Positions 29,611-38,373 of a stretch of DNA of 64,000 nt are shown here, piece after piece. The notes below the pieces were generated by a model. The model searched no databases, was not told where the DNA came from, and saw only the letters and a list, made by a program, of their open reading frames with translations. Position numbers and translations under genes: made by a program. Origin of the DNA: Azospirillum sp. TSA2s (GTDB lineage Bacteria; Pseudomonadota; Alphaproteobacteria; Azospirillales; Azospirillaceae); contig NZ_CP039646.1 in NCBI RefSeq assembly GCF_004923315.1, forward strand, positions 469,780 through 533,779. Reading direction: 5' to 3'. Every line of letters starts with the position of its first letter. Position 1 is the first letter of the stretch.

Positions 29611-32610
29611 ATGACCGCCAAAGACCCCAACAAGAGTCCCCCCTGCTTCGACTGCGCGACCAACGCCACCCAGCGGCTGGACGAGATGTTCATCGCCATG
29701 GGCCAGATGAAGCGCATCGCGCTGGGCCAGAAGCCGGCGGAACGCGCGGTGTTCCGCAAGCTGCACGGGGCCGCCCATGGCCGTCTGGTGATGGATCCCA
29801 ACCGGCCCGAGGCGCTTCGCGTCGGCGTCTTCGCCAGGGATGAACTGCCGGCCTGGATGCGTTTCTCCAGCGACACCAGCCCGACCTCGCCCGATCTGGG
29901 CTCGACGCTCGGCATCGGGCTGAAGGTCTGGGGCGTCGATGGCGTCAACGCGCTGGGCGAGACCGGCGACGTCGCCGACTTCATCATGCAGAACTTTCCC
30001 GTCTTCTTCGTCGACAATGCGGAGGAGATGTGCGAGTTCACCTATGCCGGCACGGTCCTGAAGAATTATCCCGGCTATCTCGCCAAGCATCCGAAGACCA
30101 ACGGCATCCTCGACGCCATGTCGGCCCAGGTCGACGGCAGCGTGCTGACCACCCAATATTGGGCGATCCTGCCCTTCGCCTTCGGCCCCGACCATTTCGC
30201 CAAATACTCGCTGGTGCCGGATGCGCCGCCACCCGGCCATCCGGCGGTCAATGTCCCCACTGACGACAAGAACTATCTCGCCACCGACCTCGCCAACCGG
30301 CTGCTGGAAGACGAATACCGCTTCACCTTCATGGTGCAGGTGGTGCCGAAAAGCGCCGGCTACCCGCTGGACAAGGCGACGGAGGAATGGCCGACCGACC
30401 AGTATCCCTATCAGCCGGTGGCGACGCTGGTCCTGCCCAAGCAGGATGTCTGCGCCCGTGGCCAGGGCGACTATGGACAGGAACTGGCCTTCAACATCTG
30501 GCGCACGCCGGTGGAGCAGGCGCCGCAGGGCAGCATCGCCGCGGTGCGCAAGGTCGTCTACAACCACGGCGCCGACGTCCGCCATCAGGCCAACGGCCAG
30601 CCGCTGCAACAGCCGACGCAGCCCCGCGACCAGGCGCCGCCGCTCCCCAAGGACGACTGCATCGTCAAGGCGGTGATCTACCCGCCCATCGGCATTGCCC
30701 GCATCGGCAACGCCCCGGAGGGTTATGTCATCGGCCCCGAGGTGCCGAACCCGAAGCCGCTGATGGCCGGCGACGACCCGGCGCGGAATCCCTACCGTGA
30801 CGCCGAAGGCCGGCTTCTGCCGCAGGCCGCGCGCTTCCGCATCTATGGCGTCAACGCCATGGGCCGGATCGTCCGCGAGCTGACCGCGGCGGACAGCCAC
30901 GCCGACATCACCTGGAAGGTCCATCTCGCCAACAAGAAGTCGGCTTGGTACGGCTTCCAGCTGGCGCTCGACATTCCGGAGGCGGCGTCCGCCGACCCCA
31001 CGACGCTGCGCAACCCGACCGTCGCCGACCGTCAGGCGTTGGTGCTGGATGCCGGCGAACATGCCATCCATGCCGGCCATGGCAAGCAGAGCCACGAACT
31101 GGTCGCCGGCAAGTTCATGCACCAGGGCGAGCCGGTCTATCTCGGCCGCATGTGGTGCGAGAAGGGCGACCATCGCCTGCTGGTCACCGGCGGACGCGGC
31201 AAGTCGGCCTCCTACAACGGCACCAAGGCGATCACCTTCGGCAACAACGAGGGCTGGCACGACGACGTGTCGGACGGCCCGGTCGATGCCGTGGTGAAGC
31301 TGAACGGCATGGAGCTGCCGGTCACCCCCGCCTGGATCGTCGTCGCCCCGCCGAACTACGGGCCGCAGCGCAAGTCGGTGCGCACCATGTGGGATCTGAT
31401 GCGCGACGTGGCGATCCAGGCCGGAACGCTGCCCAAGCCCACCCGCCCGTCCTTCACCCACGACATCTACCCGGTGTTCGAGCGGATGACCGGCCTGCAA
31501 TGGGTCAATGCCGGCTTCGCCGCCGGGTTCGGCTGGAACTCCGCCAACGACTTCACCAAGCCGGAGTGGATCGCGCGGCTCAGCGACCGCAGCCTCGCCA
31601 ACCAGGAAACCCGGCGGGTGCTGAAGAACTCCTTCCGCCATGACGCGGTCGACAGCTGGTCGCCGACGCCCTGGCCCTGGGTCTATGGCGACGCGATGAA
31701 CATCCCGCCGGCCGAGACGCCGCGCCAATACACCTCGCTGACGCAGACGCAGCTGGAGTTCCTCGACCAGTGGGTCGCCGGCGACTTCGACGATGATTGG
31801 GGCAAGGTCCCGGTCTATACCGACTTCGATCAGGTCCCGCTGGACGAGCAGGGCGACGTGCTGACCCGCGCGGCGCTCGACTTCTGCCTCGCCGACGCCT
31901 TCCATCCCGGCTGCGAGATGACGTGGCCGGTCCGCGCCGCCACCCTGTATATGGAGCCGTTCCGCTTCGCCCATGCGCCGAAGGGATGGGTCGAGCCGGG
32001 GCTGGGCGCCATCCTGTCCAGCGACACCGTGACCATTCCCAACGGCCCGCTCTATGGCCAGCTTCCCGGCGGCATCACCCGCTGGATGGCGGTGCCGTGG
32101 CAGACCGACACCGGCAGCTGCCGCTCCGGCTACGATGCCAGCTACGACCCCAACGTCCCGACCTTCTGGCCGGCCCGCGTGCCGAACGAGGTGCTGACGC
32201 GCGAGAACTACGACATCGTGATGGACGCCGCCCAGCCGGCCCAGGTGCGTCTGGCCGCCTTCGCCAACCGCGCCGCCTGGGTGGCGCCGCTGGGCACCAC
32301 CAGCTACACCGACCAGATCAACAACATGATCCATCACTTCGACCATCTCGGCGTCGTCGAGGTCAATCCCGGCCCGACCGATCCGGAAGGCGCCAAGCTG
32401 TTCCCGCCGCTGATCGAGGTGGAGGACCAGCACATCCCCATCCCCGACGTGGACGACACCGTCGATACCAAGGCGGTTCGGGCCGCCCACCGCACACTGT
32501 CCAGCAAGGCGCCGGCCCCGTCGGGCGGCGGTGGCGGGCTGCGGGCGACCCAGCCGGTCGACCTCAGCCGGATCGACAAGGTCCGCCGCTTCCCGCGCGG
32601 GCTGCGGTGA
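29611..32610 (+). CDS. catalase-like domain fused to LodA/GoxA-type quinone amino-acid oxidase
   Basis: Fusion protein of 999 residues. Residues about 20-330 form a compact heme-catalase-like domain: H52 in FRKLHGAAHG (distal His), N128 in MQNFPVFF and the heme-ligand Tyr Y317 in VRKVVYNHGADVRHQ. From about 348, CIVKAVIYPPIGIARIGNAPEG begins a LodA-like domain. C768 in FHPGCEMTW and W830 in WMAVPWQTD are placed to form cysteine tryptophylquinone, 62 residues apart (65 between C516 and W581 of LodA). LodA enzymes oxidise L-lysine, glycine or other amino acids and release H2O2; the fused catalase could remove it. No signal peptide. The start has AGGAGAC upstream. lodB-like overlaps the stop. 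The substrate is unknown. Confidence 0.85.
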   Translation: MTAKDPNKSPPCFDCATNATQRLDEMFIAMGQMKRIALGQKPAERAVFRKLHGAAHGRLVMDPNRPEALRVGVFARDELPAWMRFSSDTSPTSPDLGSTLGIGLKVWGVDGVNALGETGDVADFIMQNFPVFFVDNAEEMCEFTYAGTVLKNYPGYLAKHPKTNGILDAMSAQVDGSVLTTQYWAILPFAFGPDHFAKYSLVPDAPPPGHPAVNVPTDDKNYLATDLANRLLEDEYRFTFMVQVVPKSAGYPLDKATEEWPTDQYPYQPVATLVLPKQDVCARGQGDYGQELAFNIWRTPVEQAPQGSIAAVRKVVYNHGADVRHQANGQPLQQPTQPRDQAPPLPKDDCIVKAVIYPPIGIARIGNAPEGYVIGPEVPNPKPLMAGDDPARNPYRDAEGRLLPQAARFRIYGVNAMGRIVRELTAADSHADITWKVHLANKKSAWYGFQLALDIPEAASADPTTLRNPTVADRQALVLDAGEHAIHAGHGKQSHELVAGKFMHQGEPVYLGRMWCEKGDHRLLVTGGRGKSASYNGTKAITFGNNEGWHDDVSDGPVDAVVKLNGMELPVTPAWIVVAPPNYGPQRKSVRTMWDLMRDVAIQAGTLPKPTRPSFTHDIYPVFERMTGLQWVNAGFAAGFGWNSANDFTKPEWIARLSDRSLANQETRRVLKNSFRHDAVDSWSPTPWPWVYGDAMNIPPAETPRQYTSLTQTQLEFLDQWVAGDFDDDWGKVPVYTDFDQVPLDEQGDVLTRAALDFCLADAFHPGCEMTWPVRAATLYMEPFRFAHAPKGWVEPGLGAILSSDTVTIPNGPLYGQLPGGITRWMAVPWQTDTGSCRSGYDASYDPNVPTFWPARVPNEVLTRENYDIVMDAAQPAQVRLAAFANRAAWVAPLGTTSYTDQINNMIHHFDHLGVVEVNPGPTDPEGAKLFPPLIEVEDQHIPIPDVDDTVDTKAVRAAHRTLSSKAPAPSGGGGGLRATQPVDLSRIDKVRRFPRGLR

Positions 32611-33797
32611 TTCGGGTCGGTACGCCCGTAACAGGCGGGTCGGAGACGGACAAGGCCGTGGCTCGTGCGGTTGGGGTGGATGCGGTCGTGGTCGGGGCAG
32701 GCCCCGCCGGGACCGCCTTCGCCCTCAACCTCGCGCCGCTGCACCGGGTGCTGGTGCTGGACCGGCGGGCTGGTCCCGCCGTCCGCATCGGTGAATCGCT
32801 GGCTCCGGCGGCGCGCCGGCTGCTGACCGACATGGGTCTGTGGGACGCCTTCCTCGCCGAGGGCCACTCCCCCTGCCATGGCGGCCGGTCAGTGTGGGGC
32901 GGGCCGCTGCCGGTCGAGGCCGACAATCTGCGCGACCTTGACGGGCCGGGCTGGCACCTCGACCGCGGCCGGTTCGACGGCTGGCTCCGCCGGGTGGCGG
33001 CCTCACGCGGCGCCGTCCTGCAGATCCCGGCCCAGACGCTGTCGGTGGACAGGGCAGGGGAGGGCTGGCTGCTGGAGGTGGAGACCGCCGGCCGCCGCCT
33101 TCCCGTCCACGCCCGCCTGCTGGTCGATGCCGGCGGGCGGGGCTCGCCGCTCGCCAAGCGCTTCGGTGCCCGCCGGGCGGTGTCGGACCGGCTGGTCTGC
33201 GGCTGGGTCCATGGCCGGGACGCCCCCGGCCGCCAGTCCGGCCTGACCTGGATCGAGGCCGAACCGGACGGCTGGTGGTACAGCGCCCCATTGCCCGAAG
33301 GCCGCCGGGTCGTCGCCTTCCACACCGACGCCGACCTGCCCGCCGCGGCGGATGCCCGCGACACGGCATCGCTGCTGCGCCGGCTCTCCGGCTGCTCCGT
33401 GCTTTCGGACTCGTTGCGCGCCTGTGGTTTCGAACCGGAGGGGCAGGAAGAGGGGAGGGGCGGTTTCTGCGCCGCCCACAGCAGCACTTTGTCCCCCGCG
33501 TCCGGTGAAGGCTGGCTGGCGGTCGGCGATGCCGCGCTGGGCTTCGACCCGCTGTCGTCGCAGGGCATCTTCAACGCGCTCTACACCGGCTTGGCCGCGG
33601 CGGAGGCCGCCCACCGTCATCTGTTCGGCGATCCCGGCGCACTGTCTGGCTACGCCGCCGGCCTGACACCGATCCGCGACGCCTACCGCGCCCATTTGCG
33701 TGCGTGGTACGGCCTGGAACGCCGCTGGGAAGACCGCCCCTTCTGGCAACGGCGTCTCTCAATCCCCCTCTCCCCCCCGGGGAGAGGGTCGGGGTGA
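32607..33797 (+). CDS. LodB/GoxB-type FAD-dependent maturation flavoprotein
   Basis: Flavoprotein of 396 residues from a GTG start that overlaps the stop of the oxidase gene (GTGA at 32607-32610). A dinucleotide-binding motif VVVGAGPAGTAFAL lies at 27-40, GESLAP at about 62-67, and the second FAD motif GDAALGFDPLSSQGI near residue 310. The type is tryptophan-halogenase/PHBH-like, as in LodB and GoxB, which are needed to build the CTQ cofactor of their partner oxidase. The last residues (LSIPLSPPGRGSG) and the stop are encoded by a family A palindromic repeat, so the native C-terminus has probably been replaced. Function is by family and context. Confidence 0.87.
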   Translation: MIRVGTPVTGGSETDKAVARAVGVDAVVVGAGPAGTAFALNLAPLHRVLVLDRRAGPAVRIGESLAPAARRLLTDMGLWDAFLAEGHSPCHGGRSVWGGPLPVEADNLRDLDGPGWHLDRGRFDGWLRRVAASRGAVLQIPAQTLSVDRAGEGWLLEVETAGRRLPVHARLLVDAGGRGSPLAKRFGARRAVSDRLVCGWVHGRDAPGRQSGLTWIEAEPDGWWYSAPLPEGRRVVAFHTDADLPAAADARDTASLLRRLSGCSVLSDSLRACGFEPEGQEEGRGGFCAAHSSTLSPASGEGWLAVGDAALGFDPLSSQGIFNALYTGLAAAEAAHRHLFGDPGALSGYAAGLTPIRDAYRAHLRAWYGLERRWEDRPFWQRRLSIPLSPPGRGSG

Positions 33798-33877
33798 GGG
33801 GGATGCACGGCGGAACCTTCGTGAAAGTCCTGCGGCGCTTCCCCCTCACCCTAACCCTCTCCCGGGGCGGGAGAGGG
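33764..33877. repeat. dispersed GC-rich palindromic repeat (family A), copy 2
   Basis: Two facing units, 33764-33803 and about 33838-33877, each a stem-loop of CCCCCTCTCCC against GGGAGAGGG type arms, separated by about 35 bp. The first unit contains the lodB stop codon. Very similar to copy 3 at 60495-60636. It may also act as a transcription stop between the convergent lodB and LysR genes. Confidence 0.8.
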
Positions 33878-33885
33878 AAGGAATT

Positions 33886-33899
33886 GTGGGACGTCCCAC
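33886..33899. promoter_or_regulatory. 14-bp palindrome GTGGGACGTCCCAC, copy 3
   Basis: Perfect palindrome, extendable to ATTGTGGGACGTCCCACAT, 9 bp beyond the family A repeat and 8 bp before the convergent LysR stop. The flanks match copy 2 over 19 bp. A position between two gene ends argues against a simple promoter operator here. Confidence 0.5.
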
Positions 33900-33907
33900 A
33901 TCGCCCG

Positions 33908-34807
33908 CTACCGTCCACCCCCAAGCTCCCGCACCAGATCGACCAGCGCCCGTAGCCCCGGCGGCAGATGGCGCCGTCCCGAATAGTAAAGGCACAGCCC
34001 CGGAAACGGCTGCGTCCACGCCTCCAGCACGCGCAGCAGGCGGCCGGCGGCAATGTCCTCGGCGACATGCCATTCCGCCAGATAGCCCACCCCCATCCCC
34101 GCCCGCACGGCCTCAAGCATCAGATCGGCATCGTCGAGGATCAGCGGCCCGTTGCCGTCGATGGCCACCCTCTCGCCATGCCGCTCGAACTCCCAGCGAT
34201 AAAGGGCGCCGCTCGGCAGCCGGCTGCGGATGCAACGGTGCCCCGCAAGGTCGGCCGGCGTGGCCGGCAGGGAACGGCCTGCGAAATAGTCGGGCGTGCC
34301 GACCACCGCAAAGCGCAGCTCCGGACCGAGCGGGATGGCGATCATGTCCTGCGGCACCTGCTCCGCCAGCCGGACCCCGGCATCGAAGCCCTCCAGCACG
34401 ATGTCGACCAGCTTGCCTTCGGTGACGATGTCCACCGTCATCTCCGGATAACGGCGCAGATACTCCAGGATGACCGGCTTCATGATCATCCGCGCGGCCC
34501 CGGCCGAGCTGTTGATGCGCAGCGTACCCGCGGGGGATGCCCGATGGTCGGACAGCCGGTCGATGGCCGCCCGGAGATCGCGCAGGGCAGGGGCGGTATC
34601 GGCAACGAACTGCTCCCCCGCCTGGGTCAGCGCCACGCTGCGCGTCGTCCGGTGGAACAGCCGCACCCCCAGCCGCTCCTCCAACGCCGCGATGGCGTGG
34701 CTGAGCGCCGAGCGCGACATCCCCAGCTCGGCCGCCGCGGCCCGGAAGCCGCGATGCCGGGCGACCGCCTGCACGGCCTCAAGCTCGGCCAGTCCAGTGA
34801 GTGACAT
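33908..34807 (-). CDS. LysR-type regulator
   Basis: LysR-family transcription factor of 299 residues. It has an N-terminal winged helix ([20 protein letters not shown], recognition part [20 protein letters not shown]) and an effector-binding domain from about residue 90 ([20 protein letters not shown]), of the common DsdC/AaeR-like type. It diverges from the aldehyde dehydrogenase gene across 107 bp and is probably its regulator. The convergent side meets the lodB repeat. The effector is unknown. Confidence 0.9.
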   Translation of the reverse strand: MSLTGLAELEAVQAVARHRGFRAAAAELGMSRSALSHAIAALEERLGVRLFHRTTRSVALTQAGEQFVADTAPALRDLRAAIDRLSDHRASPAGTLRINSSAGAARMIMKPVILEYLRRYPEMTVDIVTEGKLVDIVLEGFDAGVRLAEQVPQDMIAIPLGPELRFAVVGTPDYFAGRSLPATPADLAGHRCIRSRLPSGALYRWEFERHGERVAIDGNGPLILDDADLMLEAVRAGMGVGYLAEWHVAEDIAAGRLLRVLEAWTQPFPGLCLYYSGRRHLPPGLRALVDLVRELGGGR

Positions 34808-34914
34808 TGTCCCGATCCGTTCACCGATTCATGCGGGATTGTCCACCTTATCACCCGCCAGGCCGTGTGCCACCTGAATGGCCGACACACACCGGCCATT
34901 CCGCGAGACCAGTC

Positions 34915-36348
34915 ATGCACACCATCGAGACCATCTATATAGACGGCCGCTTCGTCACCCCGCACGGGACCGAACTGTTCGACCTGCACAATCCGGCGAC
35001 CGGCGCCGTCACCGGCCGCGTCCGCCTTGCCGACGAGGAGGATGCCCACGCCGCCATCGCCGCCGCCAAGCGCGCCTTCCCCGACTTCTCCCGCACCGGC
35101 AAGGCGGAACGGATCGCCATGCTGCACCGGCTGGGCGATGCCGTCGCCGCCCGGCGCGACGATCTGCTGGAAGCGGTGATCGAGGAGTATGGCGCCCCGA
35201 CCTCGCGCGCCGCCTTCATGGTCGACCACCCGGTGAACGCCTTCCGCGAGACCGCTGAACTGCTGGCCGATTACCCCTTCCTCCGCCGCATGGGCACGGC
35301 CGAGGTCAGCATGGAGCCGCTCGGCGTCGCCGGGCTGATCACGCCGTGGAACAGCAACGCCGGCTTCATCTGCGGCAAGCTCGCCACCGCCATCGCCGCC
35401 GGCTGCACCGCGGTGATCAAGCCCAGCGAGATGAGCGCCCGCCAGACCCAAATCGTCACCGAGGCGCTGCATGCCGCCGACTTGGCCCCCGGCCTGTTCA
35501 ACATCGTGACCGGCCGCGGCGACCGGGTGGGGGCGGTGATCTCCAGCCATCCCGATGTCGCCAAGATCTCCTTCACCGGCTCCACCGCCACCGGCAAGGC
35601 GATCCTGCGCGCGGCTGCCGACACGCTGAAGCGGGTGACGCTGGAACTCGGCGGCAAGTCGCCGACCATCATCCTCGACGACGCCGACCTGTCCCGGGCG
35701 ATCCCGCTGGCGGTCAATGCCGCCTTCATGAACAGCGGCCAAGCCTGCATCGCCGGCACCCGCCTGCTGGCTCCGCGCAGCCGCCTCGCCGAGATCGAAG
35801 CGCTTGCCAAGGCGGCCGTCGAAGCGGTGCGCGCCGGCGACCCGCGCGATCCGGCGACCACCGTCGGCCCGATGGTCAGCCGGACCCAGTGGGAACGGGT
35901 GCAGCGCTACATCCGCATCGGGGTGGAAGAGGGCGCGGTCCTGCTGGCCGGCGGAGAAGGGCGGCCAGAGGGCCAACCGGAGGAGACCGAAGGCTGGTTC
36001 GTGCAGCCGACCCTGTTCACCGGGGTCCGCAACGACATGACCATCGCCCGCGAGGAGATCTTCGGCCCCGTCCTCTCCATCCTCCCCTATGAGGATGAGG
36101 AGGAGGCGATCGCCATCGCCAACGACACCGTCTACGGCCTCCAGGCCTATGTGCTGTCGGGCGACACCGCCCGCGCCCGCCGCGTGGCGGATCGGATCGT
36201 CGCCGGCCGCGTGCTGATCAACAGCCTGACCCACGACCCGAAGGCGCCCTTCGGCGGCTTCAAGCAGTCCGGCATCGGCCGCGAATACGGCAGCTTCGGC
36301 CTCGACGCCTTTCTGGAACCCAAGGCGCTGCTGGGGGAGGGCGTCTAG
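34915..36348 (+). CDS. NAD(P)+-dependent aldehyde dehydrogenase
   Basis: ALDH-superfamily enzyme of 477 residues. The catalytic Asn is in TPWNSNAG, the general-base Glu in TLELGGKSP, the nucleophilic Cys in NSGQACIAGTR, and the late EIFGPVLSI and PFGGFKQSGIGREYG motifs are all present. The substrate cannot be assigned; this branch contains broad-range and semialdehyde enzymes. The ATG at 34915 starts a typical N-terminus (IETIYIDGRFV); the earlier in-frame GTG at 34801 overlaps the divergent LysR and is rejected. Its TAG stop shares the CTAG palindrome at 36345-36348 with the convergent parB stop. Confidence 0.9.
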   Translation: MHTIETIYIDGRFVTPHGTELFDLHNPATGAVTGRVRLADEEDAHAAIAAAKRAFPDFSRTGKAERIAMLHRLGDAVAARRDDLLEAVIEEYGAPTSRAAFMVDHPVNAFRETAELLADYPFLRRMGTAEVSMEPLGVAGLITPWNSNAGFICGKLATAIAAGCTAVIKPSEMSARQTQIVTEALHAADLAPGLFNIVTGRGDRVGAVISSHPDVAKISFTGSTATGKAILRAAADTLKRVTLELGGKSPTIILDDADLSRAIPLAVNAAFMNSGQACIAGTRLLAPRSRLAEIEALAKAAVEAVRAGDPRDPATTVGPMVSRTQWERVQRYIRIGVEEGAVLLAGGEGRPEGQPEETEGWFVQPTLFTGVRNDMTIAREEIFGPVLSILPYEDEEEAIAIANDTVYGLQAYVLSGDTARARRVADRIVAGRVLINSLTHDPKAPFGGFKQSGIGREYGSFGLDAFLEPKALLGEGV

Positions 36349-37256
36349 GCGCCCGCTTCCCCGTCCAGAATGGCATCGATCTCCGCCCGCAGCCGCATCA
36401 GCCGGTCGCGGTTGTCGGGGTCGAGGAAGCGGCGCTGCTCGCGCACCACGGCCACGTCGCGCAGGATGCGCTTCACGCTGGCCTGCAAGGTCCGCATCGC
36501 CTCCTTGGCATCCGGCTCCTCAGCCGGCGCGTCTTCCACAGCCCCCCCCTGGGCATGGTCGCGCTTGGCCTGCCGCACCGCCTTGACGCTGGCCCCCTCC
36601 TTGGCGCGCTCCCACAGCCGGGCATGCAGCTCCGCGGGGGCGGCGGCGATCTCGATCATGACGGAGCGCGAGACATGAGCGAAGCGCGTCGCATACTCCT
36701 CCCGCATCTCGGCCGGCAGACCCATGATCGCCAGCAGCTTGGTCACGTCGGTGCGGTCGCGCCCGACCACGGCCGCGAGCTCGTCATGGGTGTAGCCGTG
36801 CTTGTCGATCAGCCGGGCCAGCGCCGCCGCATATTCCACCGCGTTCAGGTCGACGCGCTGGACATTGTCGATCAGCCCGATCTCGTCCGGATCGCCGGAG
36901 GTCAGAATGGCGAAGACCGTCTTGCGGCCCAGCATCTCGTGCGCGCGCACCCGGCGCTCGCCGCCGATCAGCAGATACTCGCCCTGGGGCAGCGGGCGGA
37001 CCAGGATCGGGTTCTGCAACCCATGCCGCTCGATGGACGATGCGAGGCTGCGCAGCTCGGCCTCGTCGAAATGGCGGCGGGGCTGGTCGGGATTGCGGTG
37101 GACGCGGGCGAGGTCAAGCTCGACCACATGCGGGAAGCCGGCGGAGGTGCCGAACAGCCGGTCGCTGCCCACTGTCAGCCCGCCGGCCATCGCGCCCGCC
37201 GGCTCGACGGCGGTGCCCAGCAACTCGCGGGTCTTGCGTTCGAACTTACGCGACAT
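36345..37256 (-). CDS. parB: ParB-type partition protein
   Basis: Centromere-binding and CTP-switch partition protein, 303 residues from MSRKFERKT (an upstream ATG would add 10). The ParB/Spo0J N-terminal domain has VVELDLARVHRNPDQPRR, HGLQNPILVR, the GGERRVRAHEMLG loop and the NVQRVDLNAVEYA box. A helix-turn-helix follows (TDVTKLLAIMGLP), with a C-terminal dimerisation region. It starts inside the end of parA (11-bp overlap). With ParA it should segregate this replicon. No canonical chromosomal parS (TGTTTCACGTGAAACA) was seen in the window. Confidence 0.92.
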   Translation of the reverse strand: MSRKFERKTRELLGTAVEPAGAMAGGLTVGSDRLFGTSAGFPHVVELDLARVHRNPDQPRRHFDEAELRSLASSIERHGLQNPILVRPLPQGEYLLIGGERRVRAHEMLGRKTVFAILTSGDPDEIGLIDNVQRVDLNAVEYAAALARLIDKHGYTHDELAAVVGRDRTDVTKLLAIMGLPAEMREEYATRFAHVSRSVMIEIAAAPAELHARLWERAKEGASVKAVRQAKRDHAQGGAVEDAPAEEPDAKEAMRTLQASVKRILRDVAVVREQRRFLDPDNRDRLMRLRAEIDAILDGEAGA

Positions 37257-38259
37257 GCGGCAACTCCCGGTTCTGGGCATAGGCACGGATCTGGCGCGCC
37301 ACCTCGCGGAAGGTCTCGGCCCCCGGCGCCTTCGGATCGCCGGCCAGCGTGATCATGCCGGCCGCCGCCGCCTTGCCATAGACGGTGGCGCGCGGGATGG
37401 GGGCGAACACCGGCACCTGATCGGCGTAGGATTCGTGCAGCTCCTGCAGCGTCGCGCGGTCCTGGGTCAGCCGGTCGTTGTACATGGTCGGGATGATGCC
37501 GGCGATGCGCAAGGACGGGTTCACCCGGCGGCGGATGCGGCCGATGGTGTCGACCAGCCGCTTGACGCCCAGCAGGGCCAGCGCTTCCGTCTGCACCGGC
37601 ACCACCACCAGCTCGGCCGCCGACAGCGCGTTGGCGGTGACCAGCCCCAGGTTGGGGGCGCAGTCCATCACCACGAAATCATAGGCGTGGCGCACCTCGT
37701 CCAGCTTCTCCCGCAGGATCAGCCCGCCGGTGGAATCCGCCGCCAGCTCCACGTCGGCATCGGCCAGCGACAGCCCGGCCGGCGCCAGATCCAGCCCGCG
37801 CTCCGCCGTCGGCATGATGACCGAGGTCAGCGGCTCTTCCGAGCGCAGCACATAATAGAGTGTCTTGCGCTGCTGCTCCAAAGCGACGATGGCGGCGTTG
37901 CCGATGCCGACATGGACGGTGGCGTTGCTCTGCGAATCGCAGTCGATCAGCAGCACCCGCGCCCCGCCCTCCGTCAGGGCATATGCGAGGTTGACGGCGG
38001 TGGCGGTCTTGCCGACGCCGCCCTTCTGGTTGGCGACGGCCAGATAGGTGGCGGACCGGGGCCGCTCGTCCGCCTTGTGGCGGGTCAGGAAATCGACCAG
38101 CTGCTGCGGAATTCGCTCCGCCCCGCTTTCCCAGCGGCTGATCCGCGCCTTGGTATAGCTGCGGCCGAGCTGCGCGTTCAGCCACTCGGCGAACTGCGTC
38201 TGGTTCTCGCCGCGGCGCTCGCGCAGCTGGCGCATGTCGTCGCCCCCGATCGACAGCAT
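37246..38259 (-). CDS. parA: ParA-type partition ATPase with N-terminal HTH
   Basis: Partition ATPase of 337 residues. An N-terminal Cro/XRE-like helix-turn-helix (RQLRERRGENQTQFAEWLNA through ARISRWESGAERIP, about 9-60) precedes the deviant Walker ATPase domain: KGGVGKTATAVNLA with the ParA signature lysine, VLLIDCDSQSNAT, and DFVVMDCAPNLG. An HTH before the ATPase marks plasmid-type ParA proteins that repress their own operon. It is first in the parAB operon, and an inverted repeat just upstream (38276-38315) is the likely operator. MRQLRERR at 38235 is an alternative start. Confidence 0.93.
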   Translation of the reverse strand: MLSIGGDDMRQLRERRGENQTQFAEWLNAQLGRSYTKARISRWESGAERIPQQLVDFLTRHKADERPRSATYLAVANQKGGVGKTATAVNLAYALTEGGARVLLIDCDSQSNATVHVGIGNAAIVALEQQRKTLYYVLRSEEPLTSVIMPTAERGLDLAPAGLSLADADVELAADSTGGLILREKLDEVRHAYDFVVMDCAPNLGLVTANALSAAELVVVPVQTEALALLGVKRLVDTIGRIRRRVNPSLRIAGIIPTMYNDRLTQDRATLQELHESYADQVPVFAPIPRATVYGKAAAAGMITLAGDPKAPGAETFREVARQIRAYAQNRELPHVA

Positions 38260-38275
38260 TCCGATAATTCCCCTT

Positions 38276-38315
38276 CAGACTCCGGCGGCCCGCAGATGCG
38301 GCCGCGCGGAGTCTG
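38276..38315. promoter_or_regulatory. inverted repeat upstream of parA, likely operator
   Basis: CAGACTCCG (38276-38284) and CGGAGTCTG (38307-38315) are exact inverted arms with further GC pairing inside. On the minus strand TTGACA (38339-38334) lies 17 bp upstream of the repeat edge, so the repeat overlaps the expected -10 region of the parA promoter. This fits autorepression by the ParA HTH; a parS role is also possible. Confidence 0.6.
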
Positions 38316-38373
38316 AGCAAGTTGCCGGAACTTTGTCAATGGAGCCTGCGCGGAGTTGCCACAACAAACGCCC

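Noticed and set aside
29512..32490. Long antisense open frame across the catalase-LodA gene (about 990 codons, minus strand)
   Set aside because: It results from high third-position GC in the true gene; it is rich in His/Arg/Gly and has no recognisable domain, while the plus-strand frame has clear family motifs.
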